A DNA stretch of 64,000 nucleotides. Origin: Aradus depressus. Its lineage: Eukaryota > Arthropoda > Insecta > Hemiptera > Aradidae. Position 1 is the stretch's first letter, and every line of letters starts with the position of its first letter. The position numbers and the translations under genes were made by a program. Location of the stretch: NCBI GenBank assembly GCA_963662175.1, contig OY759227.1, forward strand, positions 1,644,501 to 1,708,500, in the 5' to 3' direction. Shown one piece after another: positions 44,221-56,345 of this stretch. A model generated the notes under the pieces. That model made no database searches, was not told the origin of the DNA, and saw only the letters and a list, made by a program, of their open reading frames with translations.

Positions 44221-45940
44221 TTAAAAATCTACGCCTATCTCTTGGAAAAATGAATGTAAATTTTCGGAATGGAGATAGGAAACTCTGAGCAGGTCCATGT
44301 AACTTGGGGTATCCTTTGTTATCTTCCATAACTTCTCTATAAATTTGATCCTTGAATACGAATATTTACTGCACCACATGATGACATGCTCTGGATCCTC
44401 GGTCATTCCACAGTCCTCACAGAAAGGAGTCTCACTTTTGCCGATCCTATGCAAATATTTACGGCAAAGTGCATGATTTGATCTGACTGCAAAGATTTTT
44501 AACAAATCTTCGTGATCTGGAAGATTTCCCGAACCAGGATGGTATTACTACATGTGGATTGACTGACTTATAAAATAATCCCTTATCGCTTGCATCGTAT
44601 ACTCTTTGCCAAGTGGCTCTGAGATCTTGGTTAAAGTTCGTATATAGGTCAGTCACTGGGACTTTATATCGAGAGTTTACCTCCTGGTACTCAGTAGCTG
44701 ACTTTGCCAAACAGTCGACCATCTCATTATTAACAATTCCCGAGTGAGCCCTCACCCAGGTGAGACGTATGCTTCTTCCTTGCTTGGACAAATTTCGGAG
44801 ACGTTCCAGGATCCTCACTATCAGGTGGTTCACCGAGGCTTCCACTCGCACGTTGGATAGTTTGATAATGGAGCTCTGGCTGTCTGTTAGGATAACCACA
44901 TTTCTATAGACTGTAGGTAGTCACTACATAGTCAAGTGCTTCTATGATGGCTACCAACTCTGCAGTATAAATGGAGGCTACACTCGCCAAGTGAACCTTA
45001 ACATGTGTTTGTATAAAGGGGTCATAAACAGCTGCTCCAACACCATGAGCAGATTTTGATCCGTCTGTATATAAGAAGTGAGTATCGGGAAAACGTTCTA
45101 GAAGATACGATTCGAATTTTGAATTTAGGTTATAGATAGGATATGAACCAAAATCAGGAATGTTTACTATTGAAATATTAAACAACAGGTCTCTCAAATC
45201 TTTCTGAAATATAGTAGGAGAAGGCTCTGAAGAATTAACTGTTGGAGCCAGGACGAAGATAAGAAACCATTCACTGTGAGAGGGGTCTTCTTAGCCTTCC
45301 AGTAGGTCGATGTTGACCTTTCGGTACAAGTAGAGATACCTTTCGACTCAAATCTTCAATTCCCGAGAGTATTCCAAATACAAATCTTTTGGTTAGCATC
45401 ATTCTTCGCAGGTCCAGTGGTGGTTCACAAGCTTCTACCAGAATGTTGTTAGTAGGGGTACTATTTAAGAAACCAACGCTAAGCTTTATAGATTTATTTT
45501 GTAGAACATTCAAGGAGTGCAAGCGACTTTTACAGGCATCGCCATAAAAAAAACGTCCAGGACGGCTCTAATAGTAACTCTGTAAAAGTTCAGGCAAACA
45601 TCTTGTTCAGCTCCCCATTTCATACTGCAGATGGACCTGAGGATATTTATATAAATTTCAGATTTTTTAAGAATATGATTTATGTGGTCATTCCAATACA
45701 AATTGGTATCCAATATTAACACCAAAAAACGAACTGTTCTTCTATGTGGAAAATTGACTCCTCCTAATTCAATCTGAGCCCAACCTGGGAGGTGTCTCTG
45801 CCGAGTGAATGGAGAGACCACTGTCTTAGTCTTGGATATAGTTAGTCCTTTCCCATCAGCCCATCTCAAGAATTGCCCAATTGATGGATTTACCTTCACT
45901 ATACAATCTTCAATAGTTTTACCAGATGTATATATACGGC
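44221..45940 (-). pseudogene. RNase H-bearing LINE, 3' half
   Basis: Reading leftward from 45940: the RT after the catalytic box (SGKTIEDCIVKVNPSI, FLRWADGKGLTISKTKT), the thumb, then RNase H in two frames. 45197-44904 has FLYTDGSKS and IYTAELVAIIEA (Asp and Glu), and 44899-44459 has ILTDSQSSI (Asp) and WVRAHSGIVNNEMVDCLAK (final Asp). The tail has a Cys-His motif (CEDCGMTEDPEHVIMWC). These are I-group features. Frameshifts or stops occur near 45515, 45250, 44900 and 44480. It is the continuation of the piece at 49029-50505. Confidence 0.8.
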
Positions 45941-45949
45941 TGCCCGGCC

Positions 45950-46214
45950 AGCTACCCTGCCCCACTTCTCCACCAACACCATACAACCCCCACTATCTTA
46001 TGCACACGTCACCTCCCCACCCCCGCCTCCCCCCAAGAGGGTGCGAATGCAGCAACCCCGGGCTGACCCAGTACAGTCAGGGACCGAGCCAAACTCATTC
46101 CAAGGTAGCAACGATCTTCTTTCATCCTTCATTTCTCAAATTCAAAACTTGGTCACCCCTCTCTTTTCTTTGCTCACTACGCTTATCCAAAAGTTAACCC
46201 TCACACATGACTAA
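45950..46214 (+). pseudogene. Jockey-like ORF1 (Gag) C-terminal end
   Basis: The frame is Pro-rich, then has SNDLLSSFISQIQNLVTPLF and SLLTTLIQKLTLTHD before a TAA at 46212-46214. This alternating hydrophobic end, placed right before ORF2, is typical of Jockey Gag. The N-terminal part and zinc knuckles are lost. Its stop overlaps the ORF2 start in ATGACTAA. Confidence 0.6.
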
Positions 46215-48928
46215 TCCTTTCACAGGCAGGTCCCTGATAGTGCTCCTATCGAATGCTAATGGTCTTGTTAGACATTCAGGTGAACTGACTTACATACTTC
46301 GGGAGAGGCGAATTGACGTCGCCTTAATAACTGAAACTCACTTTACAGATTTGACGCGATTTCACATAGACGGATACACGACTTACCGGACGGACCATCG
46401 AGACGGGACAGGCCATGCAGGAACGGCGGTGCTTGTCAGGAGAGGTTTGGTGCATCACTTTCTGCCTTCCTCCTCTGCGAGCCTCACCTTCAATCGACAG
46501 CGGTCGAAATCTCATCAGCTTCTCACAATTTCACACTAACTTCAGTTTACTGTCCTCCATGCCACAACATTACCCCGCAACACTTCATCAACTACTTCGA
46601 CACTCTGGGTAAAGACTTCATGGCCGGTGGAGACTACAATGCTAAGCACCTGGAGTGGGGATGTAGGGTCAACAACCCGTACGGACAGACACTTAACTAC
46701 GTTTTGACAGACAGACGATACAGAGTCTATTCCTCCCGAGAACCCACATATTGGCCAACTAACAGAAGAAAACTTCCCGATATCCTAGACTTTTTTGTAG
46801 CTTCGAAATTCTTCCCCTATACATCAATAGAAATAATTTCCGACTTAACATCAGACCATTCTCCAGTAGTCTTTACCCTAGACTCCCAACCTATTCAGAA
46901 GACACCCCGACCCTCCCTCACTCCAGGGCTCATTGATTGGGATAGATTCAGAGATATTGTGACAGACAGACTTAATCTGTCAGTCACCCTGAAAGCACCT
47001 CATGACCTGGATGATGCAGTGAACTCTTTCACAACACTTCAGGAGGCGGCATGGAGCAGAAGCACCTCCGCCCAGCCTGTCCACATACACACACACAACG
47101 TACCACAGCACATTAGAAGACTGCTGGTTGAGAAACACAGATGTCGTCGTCAGTGGCAAATACATAGATACCCATCCATCAAAACACGACTCAACAGACT
47201 CACACACGAACTCATAACAGTTATATCACAATACAAAGCAGAGACGTTTTCACTTTACACTGACACACTAGCCACTGACGATGGATCTCTGTGGAGAGCA
47301 ACCAGACGTCTACTGAACTTTTCTTCCTCCTCCTTTCCCATTCAAAACCCGGACGGAACATGGGCTAAGTCGGACGAGGAAAAAGCACAAGTATTTTCTC
47401 AACACTTAGCAGACACATTTACACCCCATGACATTCATCATCCACTTCATAAACACTTACACGATTTCCTCAACACACCTCTACAACTGAGTTTACCGCC
47501 GAAACCCTCATTCCGTCTGAGGTGCAGCAGGCTATCCTTCAGCTTCCCAACAAGAAGAGCCCTGGCTATGATCTCATTACTGCCAGAGTGTTGAAAAATC
47601 TTCCGCGCAAAGCTGTCATATTTCTTACTTACATTTACAATTGCATCCTTCGCCTTTCCTACTTTCCAGTTCTTTGGAAATTTTCTATCATTACTTTAGT
47701 TCCGAAACCAGATAAACCTAAACACTTACTCTCTTCATACCGCCCCATAAGTCTTCTTCCCACTTCTTCTAAACTCGTTGAAAAAATTCTTCTTAGCCGC
47801 CTATTACCTCTCTTCGAAGTACACGACCTTATTCCGAATCATCAGTTCGGATTCCGACAGAAACACTACACTTCAACAATGTCACAGATTAGTTGATGAG
47901 ATTTCCTCCGCTTTGGAAATGACGTGTTATTGCTCCGCAGCATTTTTGGATGTGAGTCAAGCTTTCGACCATGTCTGGCATGTTGGGCTGCTGTATAAGC
48001 TGAAACATGTGATCCCTGACTGTTATTATCGTCTTCTCCGCTCTTACCTGGATGATCGTTTTTTCCAGGTCAAACTGGGCAGTGTCCACTCTGATGTTCA
48101 ACCCATAAGAGCTGGTGTTCCACAGGGGAGCATTTTGGGTCCACTTCTCTATGTTGCGAGCACATCCAGCATCCCAACATTGCCTGAGACGGTGTTAGCC
48201 ACCTACACCGATGACATAGCAATTTTAGCTACTAATTAATCGGCTGGGGACGCATCCAAATCTCTGCAGGAGCACTTACACCTTCTAGAGGGTTGGTTGC
48301 GTCTGTGGAAGGTGAAAATAAATTAGATCAAATCCCTTCATGTTACATTCGCCTTGCGGCGCGGTGACTGCCCAACTGTATGGTGGAATGATGTCCCTCT
48401 GAAACATGACAAAGACGTACGATACTTAGGACTGTATCTTGGCAGACGACTGACATGGAATAAATATGTTACACAGACTCGACTGAAAATGAAACGGCGA
48501 TTTGGACTACTCAAAAGACTACTAGACAAGCGATCTCAACTTCGCCTCAGCCACAAACTGGGTGTCTACAAGACCGTTATCAGACCCATCTTGACGTATG
48601 GCGTTCAGCTAAGCCCTCACACACCAAAAGAATTCAAGCTATACAAAACAAAATTCTCCGAACAATCACACAATGCCCTTACTACGTATCAAATATAACA
48701 TTACATCATGACCTGAACATACCATTCTTACACGAAGTTAGACAACAATTATACACAAATTTGCACAACAAGTTCACGTCACATCCGAATACACTGGTGG
48801 AAGCCATGTCGGTCCGGTCCTTGCCGGGCGGGCCTCCTCGGCGACTGAATCGTCGTTGGCCGCGTGACCTCCTGCCTGAGGAGGACCCTGAGGAGGCGGT
48901 GGTGTTGACCAGCCGTCTCATCAAGTGA
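46207..48928 (+). pseudogene. Jockey-like ORF2: endonuclease and reverse transcriptase
   Basis: It starts at ATG 46207. The APE-type endonuclease reads SNANGLVRHSGEL, ALITETHFTD (catalytic Glu), AGGDYNAKHLEWG and SDHSPVVF. The RT reads NKKSPGYDLITARVLKN, SYRPISLLPTSSKLVEKIL, AAFLDVSQAFDHVWH (Asp), AGVPQGSILGPLLY and ATYTDDIAIL (YTDD box). The C-terminal part reads VRYLGLYLGRRLTWN and continues to a TGA at 48926-48928. At least five frame changes (about 46530, 47530, 47880, 48240-48330, 48650) destroy it. Order and motifs fit the Jockey clade, and there is no RNase H. Confidence 0.85.
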
Positions 48929-49028
48929 CTCAAGTGGTGGTTCTGTTTTTCTTTGTGATTATATTTCCTAGTTGTGATGTATTTCATAGTTGGAAATTAT
49001 GTAATAAAGGTGAAAAAAAAAAAAAAAA

Positions 49029-50505
49029 TACTCTCCTGTTTCGAAGAATGTTAATCAATCATCAATAAATGATTTTGGAATTTCTAAAATAATCATAACA
49101 TTTTCTAATACCGAGAATACAACATTGTCATAGGCCTTGGTTATGTCCAAAAAATTCCAAGTACAGATTCTCTCTGAGTGAAAGACAGATTGATATCGGT
49201 AAGAAGCTGGAGTTGACAATGGTAGACATACTTTCCCTTCCTGAAACCACACTGGCTCCTGGGAAGTAGGCTATTGTTCTCCAGATACCACTGAAACCTG
49301 AGTTTTATCATTGGTTCTAAAGTCTTAAGAAGGCAGGATGATAAGGAGATGGGTCTAAATGAATCCGCTTTAGAAGGGCTCTTTCCGGGTTTTAATACGG
49401 GCACCACCACGTACTCTTTCCAAGCAAGCTGAAACTCTGACCAAATATTATTGAAAATGTGTAAGAGAAGTTGTTTAGATCTTTCAGGTAAATTCACTAT
49501 CATGGAATAATGTTGATCTTTACCTGGAGCTGAATTATTAGTGGATTTAATGCCTAATTTTAATTCATGCATTGTGAAATCGTACAGAAGCCAATGATTA
49601 TATATATTTCCCAGATCATGTATGACATTTTCTTCTATTGATGGGGGGCATAGATCATTAAAAAAATTCGTCAACCCAATCTCCCTTGCCGAGGGGTGGT
49701 TTGTTGGAAGTTTTCCGATTTTTTATTTTCTTTAGAGAAGTCCATATTAACGAAGATGCTGTATTTTTGGACAGGGTGTTGCAAAATTCCGACCAGGTTC
49801 TCTTTTTATTTAATCTTATCACCCTTTTTGCTGTCGCCGTCATTTCTTTATAACGTAGAAAGTTGTCATACGTAGAAGATCTAGCATAATTTTTATAGGT
49901 ATCTTTTCTGATGGGGGTGGTCTCTGGATAGAGGGGTGATGAGGATGGGAAGGTGGTTGGAGCCCATGGGGTCAGTCAGAGTCTCCCAGTCGTAGTCTAA
50001 CGCGAGCTCAGGAGACACCAGGCTCACATCAACAGCGCTCTAATTTACCTGAGAAACCTTCCTCACCAGAGTTGGTGAACCGTCGTTCAAGAAAACCAAG
50101 TTGCTTAATTGGATTGCATCGAAGAGTTTAGTTCCCTTGGAGTTGGTTAAACCCAGTCCTCTCTCGAGATGTTGTTCGAAGGTAAATTTTAAAGTGAAAT
50201 GATGGTAAGGAAACTGTTTTTGTAGGGAACTCTAACTCCGACCACTTGGACATTATCTAACCTGCAAATAGAATCTATGCTCTGGTAGGAAATGTGGTTC
50301 CGCAACAGAATGGCGACTCCACTCTTTCCGTCCATCCTGTTCTCTCTAATATCATTGTAACCCTTAAAATTCACATAAAGGCCCTCACGGAACCATGTCT
50401 CATCAAGATAGCTATGTCTACTCTCGATCCTCCCAGACAAATTTCCAAACTTCCCTTATTCGCAACAGCCGATCTTGCATTCCATTGCAATATATTGTAC
50501 ATCAT
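49029..50505 (-). pseudogene. RNase H-bearing LINE, 5' half
   Basis: Reading leftward from 50505: the endonuclease start (ILQWNARSAVANKG), a frameshift, DETWFREGLYVNFKGYN and GKSGVAILLRNHISY, then a degraded middle ending GSNHLPILI in place of SDH. Then comes the RT with NNSAPGKDQHYSMIVNLPE, SFRPISLSSCLLKTLEPMI and CGFRKGK. After a frameshift near 49150 it has FLDITKAYDNVVFSVLE, with the first RT Asp. It stops at 49029 against the poly(A) of the Jockey-like insertion. The YxDD region, about 60 residues, is absent from both halves. Confidence 0.75.
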
Positions 50506-50971
50506 AAAGTTTAATATTAATTATAAAAATAATTAAAATTGGTTTTTGAAGGGCAGATGAAGAAATGATAAGAAAAATAATGATAAAGTAAGTAAATAAA
50601 ATCATAATAATTTAAATAAAATAATAATAGTAATAAAAAAAACTATAATAAAAAAAATATATATATAAACGATTATCAATTAAAGCCAAGGACCGATGCC
50701 CTGTCTTTAATCATGGAGAGAATAGCTTCTTTATCAGTATTTTGATATGTTTTGATTGGCTGCTGTTATGTAAACAATAGTTGCCATAGCTACGAATGAC
50801 TAAGCAACGTTTTTATTTTTTGCTGAATCAAATTTAAAAAGAAGAAAACGGTAAAGAAGGAAGAAACTTAAGAACCAAGAAAGGGAAAATAGAAATTTAA
50901 AAGGATAAGAACAACATTTAGAGAATAAAGTACAATAGAAGGAATGAAATGCAGTTCCAAACATAACCTGG
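50506..50971. other. No gene seen
   Basis: AT-rich spacer with A-rich runs and no recognised motif. Confidence 0.4.
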
Positions 50972-51971
50972 ATGGCCCTCTCAGATGGCTCGAAACGTGA
51001 CGAATATGCAGGCTCAGGTGTCTATGGCCCGATAAAAAACATCTACATTAAAAAAAAACTAAACGAGAATTTTTCTGCTTATTCAGCTGAATTGATTGCG
51101 ATTCTCGATGTCCTGGAATATGCTATTTGCATACAGGATGATGTTATTTTAACGGACTCAAAGTCCGCCATCCTCAGCTTAAACAACTTCCTCCGGGCCA
51201 GAGGTCTCACCGATCACATTCTATGCCAAGTAGTTGATAGATTTATAACAAACAAAACAACGCATAAGATTGTGCTTCAGTGGATCCGCGGACACGTAGG
51301 CCTCCAGGGCTACGAACTGGCAGACTCCGCTGCCAAAGAAGCTGCAACAGATGTCGGTGAGCATGCTCAAATACAGCTACCTCCACGAGATGCAAGACGT
51401 TGTTTAAGAAAGAGTGTTATGCAGAACTGGCAAGAAGCATACGTTGAAGAATCTACGTCAAAAGGAAGAGAGCACTATGCTGTACAAAAGACGATAGATC
51501 TAAAACCATGGTTCCAGGACATGAGCTTTCGTTGTCGGGAGGTAGTTCAGTTGAGCAGGCTTCGGACGAACCACGGGCGTGTCTACAGAAACCTACACAT
51601 CATCAAGGTGACTACTAGTTCTCAGTGCGACCGGTGCGGCAGCACAGAGGATATAGACCACGTGATAATGAAGTGTCTGAAGTACGAGGAGACTAGACGA
51701 AAGTATCCAGATCTCAACCGGAAGGACACCCTGCAAGTTTGGCTGAAGAACCCGTCAAAGATAAATATAAAAAACTAATAGACTTTCTTAAAGACATTGA
51801 AATAGTAATTTAATTTATTTAGAATCTGTAAACTTTTTTTTTTTCTTTCTTTCTTTATAATTAATTACTTTACTTATAATTTTATTGCTGATATCTTGTT
51901 GTTTTCACATGACAGTATAGTTCGTAATTGAGCTGTTGTCAATAAATAAAATAAAATTAAAAAAAAAAAAA
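50972..51971 (+). CDS. LINE 3' fragment with open RNase H domain
   Basis: A 268-codon open frame (50972-51778) reads ALSDGSKRDEYAGSG (Asp), AYSAELIAILDVLE (Glu), VILTDSKSAILSL (Asp) and IRGHVGLQGYELADSAAKEA (final Asp), so all four RNase H metal-binding residues are present. A Cys-His motif follows (CDRCGSTEDIDHVIMKC). It is the same class as the RNase H at 44.5-45.2 kb but another lineage. The RT is missing because of 5' truncation, and an A-rich tail ends near 51971. The frame is intact, but nothing shows that it is expressed. Confidence 0.75.
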
Positions 51972-52600
51972 ACTTAAGTGTTTGTTATCAGTGAAAACTT
52001 TAAACTTTTATAACGGTTCGAACAAAAATCAAATAGAAGCCAAATTTATAGAGTAGCACAATTAGACATCCAAGAAGAAAATAAAACTGTAAGAAGGAGA
52101 AACAATGAAGACAAAACGAAGAAAATAATTATACAAGAAAAAGAGAAGCCATAAACAGAAAACTATTCGGTAGGATAATTTGAAAATTTTCAGAAGGAAG
52201 CAGATAAGTAATAAAAGAAGATTGAAGAAAGAAAATAGAAAGAAAACTGTCAACATCAAATAATAAGGCTAATTGAAAATTTTTGAAAAGGAGCCTGTTC
52301 CAAAAAGCATCGGATCATAAAGCACGGATCAATCCAAGGCTACCCGTGCAGTACATATGAATCCGAAAGTGTATATCACAAAGAATAAAAGCTTTAAGAA
52401 AACAATTAGTCAAAATTAAAAAGCAACGTTACAAAAAATTAAAAGAATAATTAAGAAGAAAGAAGAAAAGGAAGAGAAGAAAGAAAACGTCGAAAAATTT
52501 TGATATTTATGAAGAAAAACAATTGCAGGAAGACAAAAGACATCCGAATTGGGGGTTCCCAGAAGCCCTTGGAAGTGAAAGTCAGTCGATGGCCAGCTTT
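51972..52600 (-). repeat. Diverged dispersed repeat (partner at 13.6-14.25 kb)
   Basis: Its reverse complement follows 13600-14250, for example ATACACTTTCGGAT, TTTTCTTTCTTCTTTAAT-like runs, CTGAAAATTTTCA and CTACCGA. Agreement is about two thirds by eye. The AT and T-rich composition inflates similarity, but shared non-T blocks in the same order support common origin. Confidence 0.5.
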
Positions 52601-53660
52601 CATCCAGTTAATACCTATGTAAAGAGTGTTTCTTTTTTAAAAAGGGTTTTATGATGTGGACTGTGAGACAGTGAAAATTATGATAGGAATTGAGAATGGA
52701 AAGACCTAGTTTGATAAAGGAGGATTTAATTTAATTTGTTTTTCATTGTAAATAAGGAATTATAAATAGGATAGAGTTGGTGTGACGTCACATGTAAGTA
52801 GATTGTTTATATTGCTAAAATGGCTACTCGAAAATGTTTTATTAATAAATTAGTGTTATTTGTAAATATGTTTTAATTTCATTTTTTGATTCCCCACCTC
52901 TCTCTTAACAAATTTCAAATTTTCGAAACTTACAGGCTCTATGGGTCTAGGATAGTACCGACTCGGGACACATAAGTAAATATTTCATGTTAGGTTTAAT
53001 CGGGAGAGATTTTTTTTTTTGTCGGTACAAAGTAGAGTAGTATCTATTTCTCACAGAGTTATTTATATATATTTTTTAGAGCTTCACTCAAAGTGTAATT
53101 AATAAATTTTTCTCTCTATATCATTAATGATTTATTTAATTAATTTTTCTTTTGTAAATTCTGTTAATCAATTTTGTTCAGTAAACATCTTAAGGTAAAT
53201 TCATTTAGATTATTTTTTTTATTATTAATTTCAAATAACTTCAAGCATAATATTATTTCATTTCAATTGCAACATTTAATTTTTTTTTGTTATTAGAATC
53301 AATAATCATAATAATTAATCAATTTTATTACAATTTGACATCTCTTGTGGAGGATTATTTCTTGTTTTTTTTAAAATTTGCAATTCTTATTAATTTAAAA
53401 CGATAAATAACTCGAATAATAGAATCATCGAAAAAATTTTAGTAAAGATTAAATATGCCTAAGGTTGCATCTTAATTAAAATCAGGAAAATAGGGCTGTA
53501 AGGAGACTTGAAGTTCGTTGGAGAGAAGTGGAATATTTTGTATGAATTTTTTATAGATATATAGATATAAAAATATTGAACCATTTTTTTTTTTTTCTCA
53601 CATATATTTTTTTGTTAGATACATATTTATTTTTCCATATATAATATTTAATTATTTACA
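52601..53660. other. No gene seen; leader of a gag-like element likely within
   Basis: AT-rich. A TGACGTCA palindrome lies near 52780. Sequence before 53661 resembles no other block in the window, so the LTR of the third gag-like element was not identified. Confidence 0.35.
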
Positions 53661-54874
53661 ATGCCAATAACTAGAGGAGAAGCGAAAAGATTAGAGGAAG
53701 AGAGTAGAGAAGAGGGGTCTAGTTCCGACGATAGGTCCGATATAGAGGTATCGGAAGATACAGGCAGGGAAACACCCGTTGCCATGGGGACCACAGAGAG
53801 TACCAGTGAGGAGTTACAAGGGGTTGTTGTCGTTAGCACAGAGGGGGTAAATAAGGATAAAAAGATAGTAGAGGAGAAACCAGACAAGATGGATAGATTC
53901 CTGGAATTAATAACCCAGCAATTGACAAATTCAAGGGGTGATATTCAAGATTTGGAAGTGAGATTAGATAAAAGGTAGAAAATTTGAAGGACCAAATAGA
54001 GGGTTTGCAGATAAAAAATCAAAATTTAGAAGATAAAATAGATCAAGTAGCGAAAAATTTAAAAGGGGAGTTTAATCAAAAGATAAACAAGTTAAATGAG
54101 GGCATGAAGGATCAGGTGGAGAAAGTAATGAGTAAAATAAATGCTGCAGAGGAGAAATGGGAGGATCGTTGTCAAAATTTCGAATCAAAATTGTCAGGAG
54201 ATAGAGAAGACAGTAGAGTTCAGTTCATTGAGATTTCTGAACGGATAAGTCGAGTAGAAGGAGTTCAGGAAGAGGTAACTAGAGAGATTATAGAACTGGG
54301 AAGGAGAGTAGAAACGAATTCGGAAAGAATTAGTCATATAGAAGAGGATGTGTCGAAATTAAAGGGAGATCTCAGTAAGAAAAGGGGAAAGGTTCAAAGT
54401 GTAAAAATAGAAAAAGAAACAAATTTAGAAATTTTGCAAATTTGGCGTAAGTGTAGAGATAAAGGAAGTTAAGATAGTTTCGGAAATTAATTATGGAAAT
54501 GTAGAAAATGAAAGTACGTATTTAGCAGTTAAAAAGAAATGTCAAAGTAGGGTAAAATTGGTCAGAACATTTTTTTCTAAGGAAGAAATTATTATGTATG
54601 CAAATTAATGTAGAAATGTGAAGGTGTGAACGTTTTGGTGTATGGATGGAGAATGGACTTAACAGAAATATTATATAAGACAGTTAACAGGTTCGAAAAA
54701 AATTCGAGGGCAGAATACAGACAAACCGCACAAAGGAATTTTGAAATTAAGGGAAATGTACAAAACGACGAAGTATTGACAGACTACGCAACAATTTATT
54801 TCATTTGGGGGGGGGGAAGGTATTTGAAGACATTATTCGACGGGGTATTAAGAAAAAGAATGGGGCTAATTTAA
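53661..54874 (+). pseudogene. Gag-like coiled-coil protein, third family member
   Basis: It begins MPITRGEAKRLEEESREEG, the same head as the 21.4-kb protein, followed by the acidic RETPVAM region and a coiled coil. A stop or frameshift at 53976 splits it. The second frame (53984-54472) is nearly pure heptad repeat (KDQIEGLQIKNQNLEDKID, KINAAEEKWEDRCQNFESK). A third frame (54626-54874) matches the family's basic C-terminal part (EYRQTAQRNFEIKGN..GRYLKTLFDGVLRKRMG). The coiled coil is longer and different in detail, so this is a separate lineage. No pol genes follow. Confidence 0.6.
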
Positions 54875-54989
54875 GGCTATGCAATTATTAAATTGTACTA
54901 GCCGAACTTAAAGTAAGGAACCGTTTTTGAAACTCGAATTAGTTATAGAAATGACAGACAGACAAACTGAGCAAAACTTTAGACAGAGA

Positions 54990-55434
54990 ATAACAGAAAA
55001 CTATGGATAAATGAAATTTGGAATTGATAGAGGAATGAATAAATATAAATATATATTTTTATGAATGCAATTTAATTTGAGTTATACATACTTTTGATTG
55101 TTTAATAGTATAATAATAGGTTGATAGTAGATAATATGTTGATATAAGAAGTTGAATTGTGAAGTGTTGTAACGGTGTTTATTTAATATTTGAATTTGCA
55201 TTTGTAAACAATGGGGTAATAGAAAGTAACCTCCCATTTGGTTCATTAAGTGAACAGTTCATTCAAGGATCGATAACCAAGTTTTTGAACAGGGATATCA
55301 GATTTTCATTTAATAAAGTTATAGATAAGATTTTTTTGATTCGAATTTTTTTTTTTTTTAAATTTAGTTTATTCAATTAATTTCACCGAGAATATAAGGA
55401 ATGGAATGGATGAATTAGATTAGTTTTTGTGTAA
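54990..55434. other. No gene seen
   Basis: AT-rich. The 73-codon frame at 55159-55380 (NRDIRFSFNKVIDKIF) has no recognised family. Confidence 0.4.
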
Positions 55435-55735
55435 ATAAGCCGGCAGAGACAGTTGTTCTCTTGCAGCCTTGACGTCTGCACTTCTGCCGAGTCTACAACA
55501 GCAGACGGGATCTTGCCTGGGCATCCCTGGAGTTTAACGCGCTCCCTGTGGTCAAGTTAGAGGACTAGTTCCGGAAGGGGGCTGGTCACTTGGTGTCGGA
55601 GGGAGAGTGCAGATCGCCTCTTCTCTTCGGCGCTGGGTGTCAGCATCTGGAAGGAACTGTCCACCTGGGGGTCAGGGAAGGATTTTAGCTGATCCTATGG
55701 GATTCGAACCCTGCCATCCTAGGAACATTTAGACA
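55435..55735 (-). repeat. GC-rich block, possible SINE
   Basis: About 300 bp of clearly higher GC than its surroundings, without an open frame. On the minus strand near its start, GGGTTCGAATCCC (55700-55720 region) fits a polymerase III B box. No good A box was found 30-60 bp upstream, and no tail or target duplication is clear, so a tRNA-derived SINE is only a suggestion. Confidence 0.3.
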
Positions 55736-56029
55736 AAGCTAATACACACAAAACATACATTATTTTCGGGAACTTATGATTTATTTAATACATTTATGTT
55801 ACACCATACAGCCAACACAACATTAAGAAACGAAATCATTTTACATTACACAATACACAGGAGGGAATATTTTTTATTATTTTGAATTTTTTTTATGATT
55901 TAATATATATAGTGTAGATGTGTTGTTAGTAGTATTATAGGGATGAATGCTAGTATGAAAGAAGTTAAGAGTGAATGATCGGGAAAAGTAGCATGTAAGA
56001 ATTTTTTACTCAGATAATTATAACAATTT

Positions 56030-56345
56030 TTTTTTTTTATTTGTGGCCAATATATATAATTTTTTTTCGCATTTTTTCCCCATAAGTGGATCGGTGCCAC
56101 CTTACTAATATCGCAACACGCACAAGTTTTAATTTGTGGCCATATATATATATCATTTTTTTTTTGCATTTTTTCCCATAGAGGATCGGTGCCACCTTAC
56201 TAATATCGCAATGTACCCAAATTTAATATTTGTGGTTACACGTATTTATATTTCGCATTTTTTTCCCATAAGTGGATCGGTGCAACCTTGTGGCTGTGGT
56301 TTCACTCTATATAGCCATTATATATGGTCTTGGAATAGTTTCTTA
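56030..56345 (+). repeat. Three tandem units of about 95 bp
   Basis: Each unit has GTGGCC or GTGGTTA, an AT stretch, a T run, GCATTTTTTCCC, GGATCGGTGCCACCTT and ACTAATATCGCAA. The third is partial and changed to GGTGCAACCTT. The function is unknown. Confidence 0.75.

Larger units (their letters stand above)
45941..49028 (+). mobile_element. Jockey-like LINE, 5'-truncated
   Basis: It contains the end of ORF1, a full-length but broken ORF2, an AATAAA (49003-49008) and a poly(A) tail (49013-49028). It is inserted in the opposite orientation inside another LINE. The 5' border near 45941 is inferred from where the host LINE's reading stops. No target duplication is visible. Confidence 0.8.

Noticed and set aside
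46324..46515. Antisense frames over the Jockey-like ORF2
   Set aside because: No motif, and the sense strand has clear endonuclease and RT motifs.
55435..55735. tRNA gene suggested by GGGTTCGAATCCC
   Set aside because: No cloverleaf or A box could be fitted; kept only as a weak SINE candidate.
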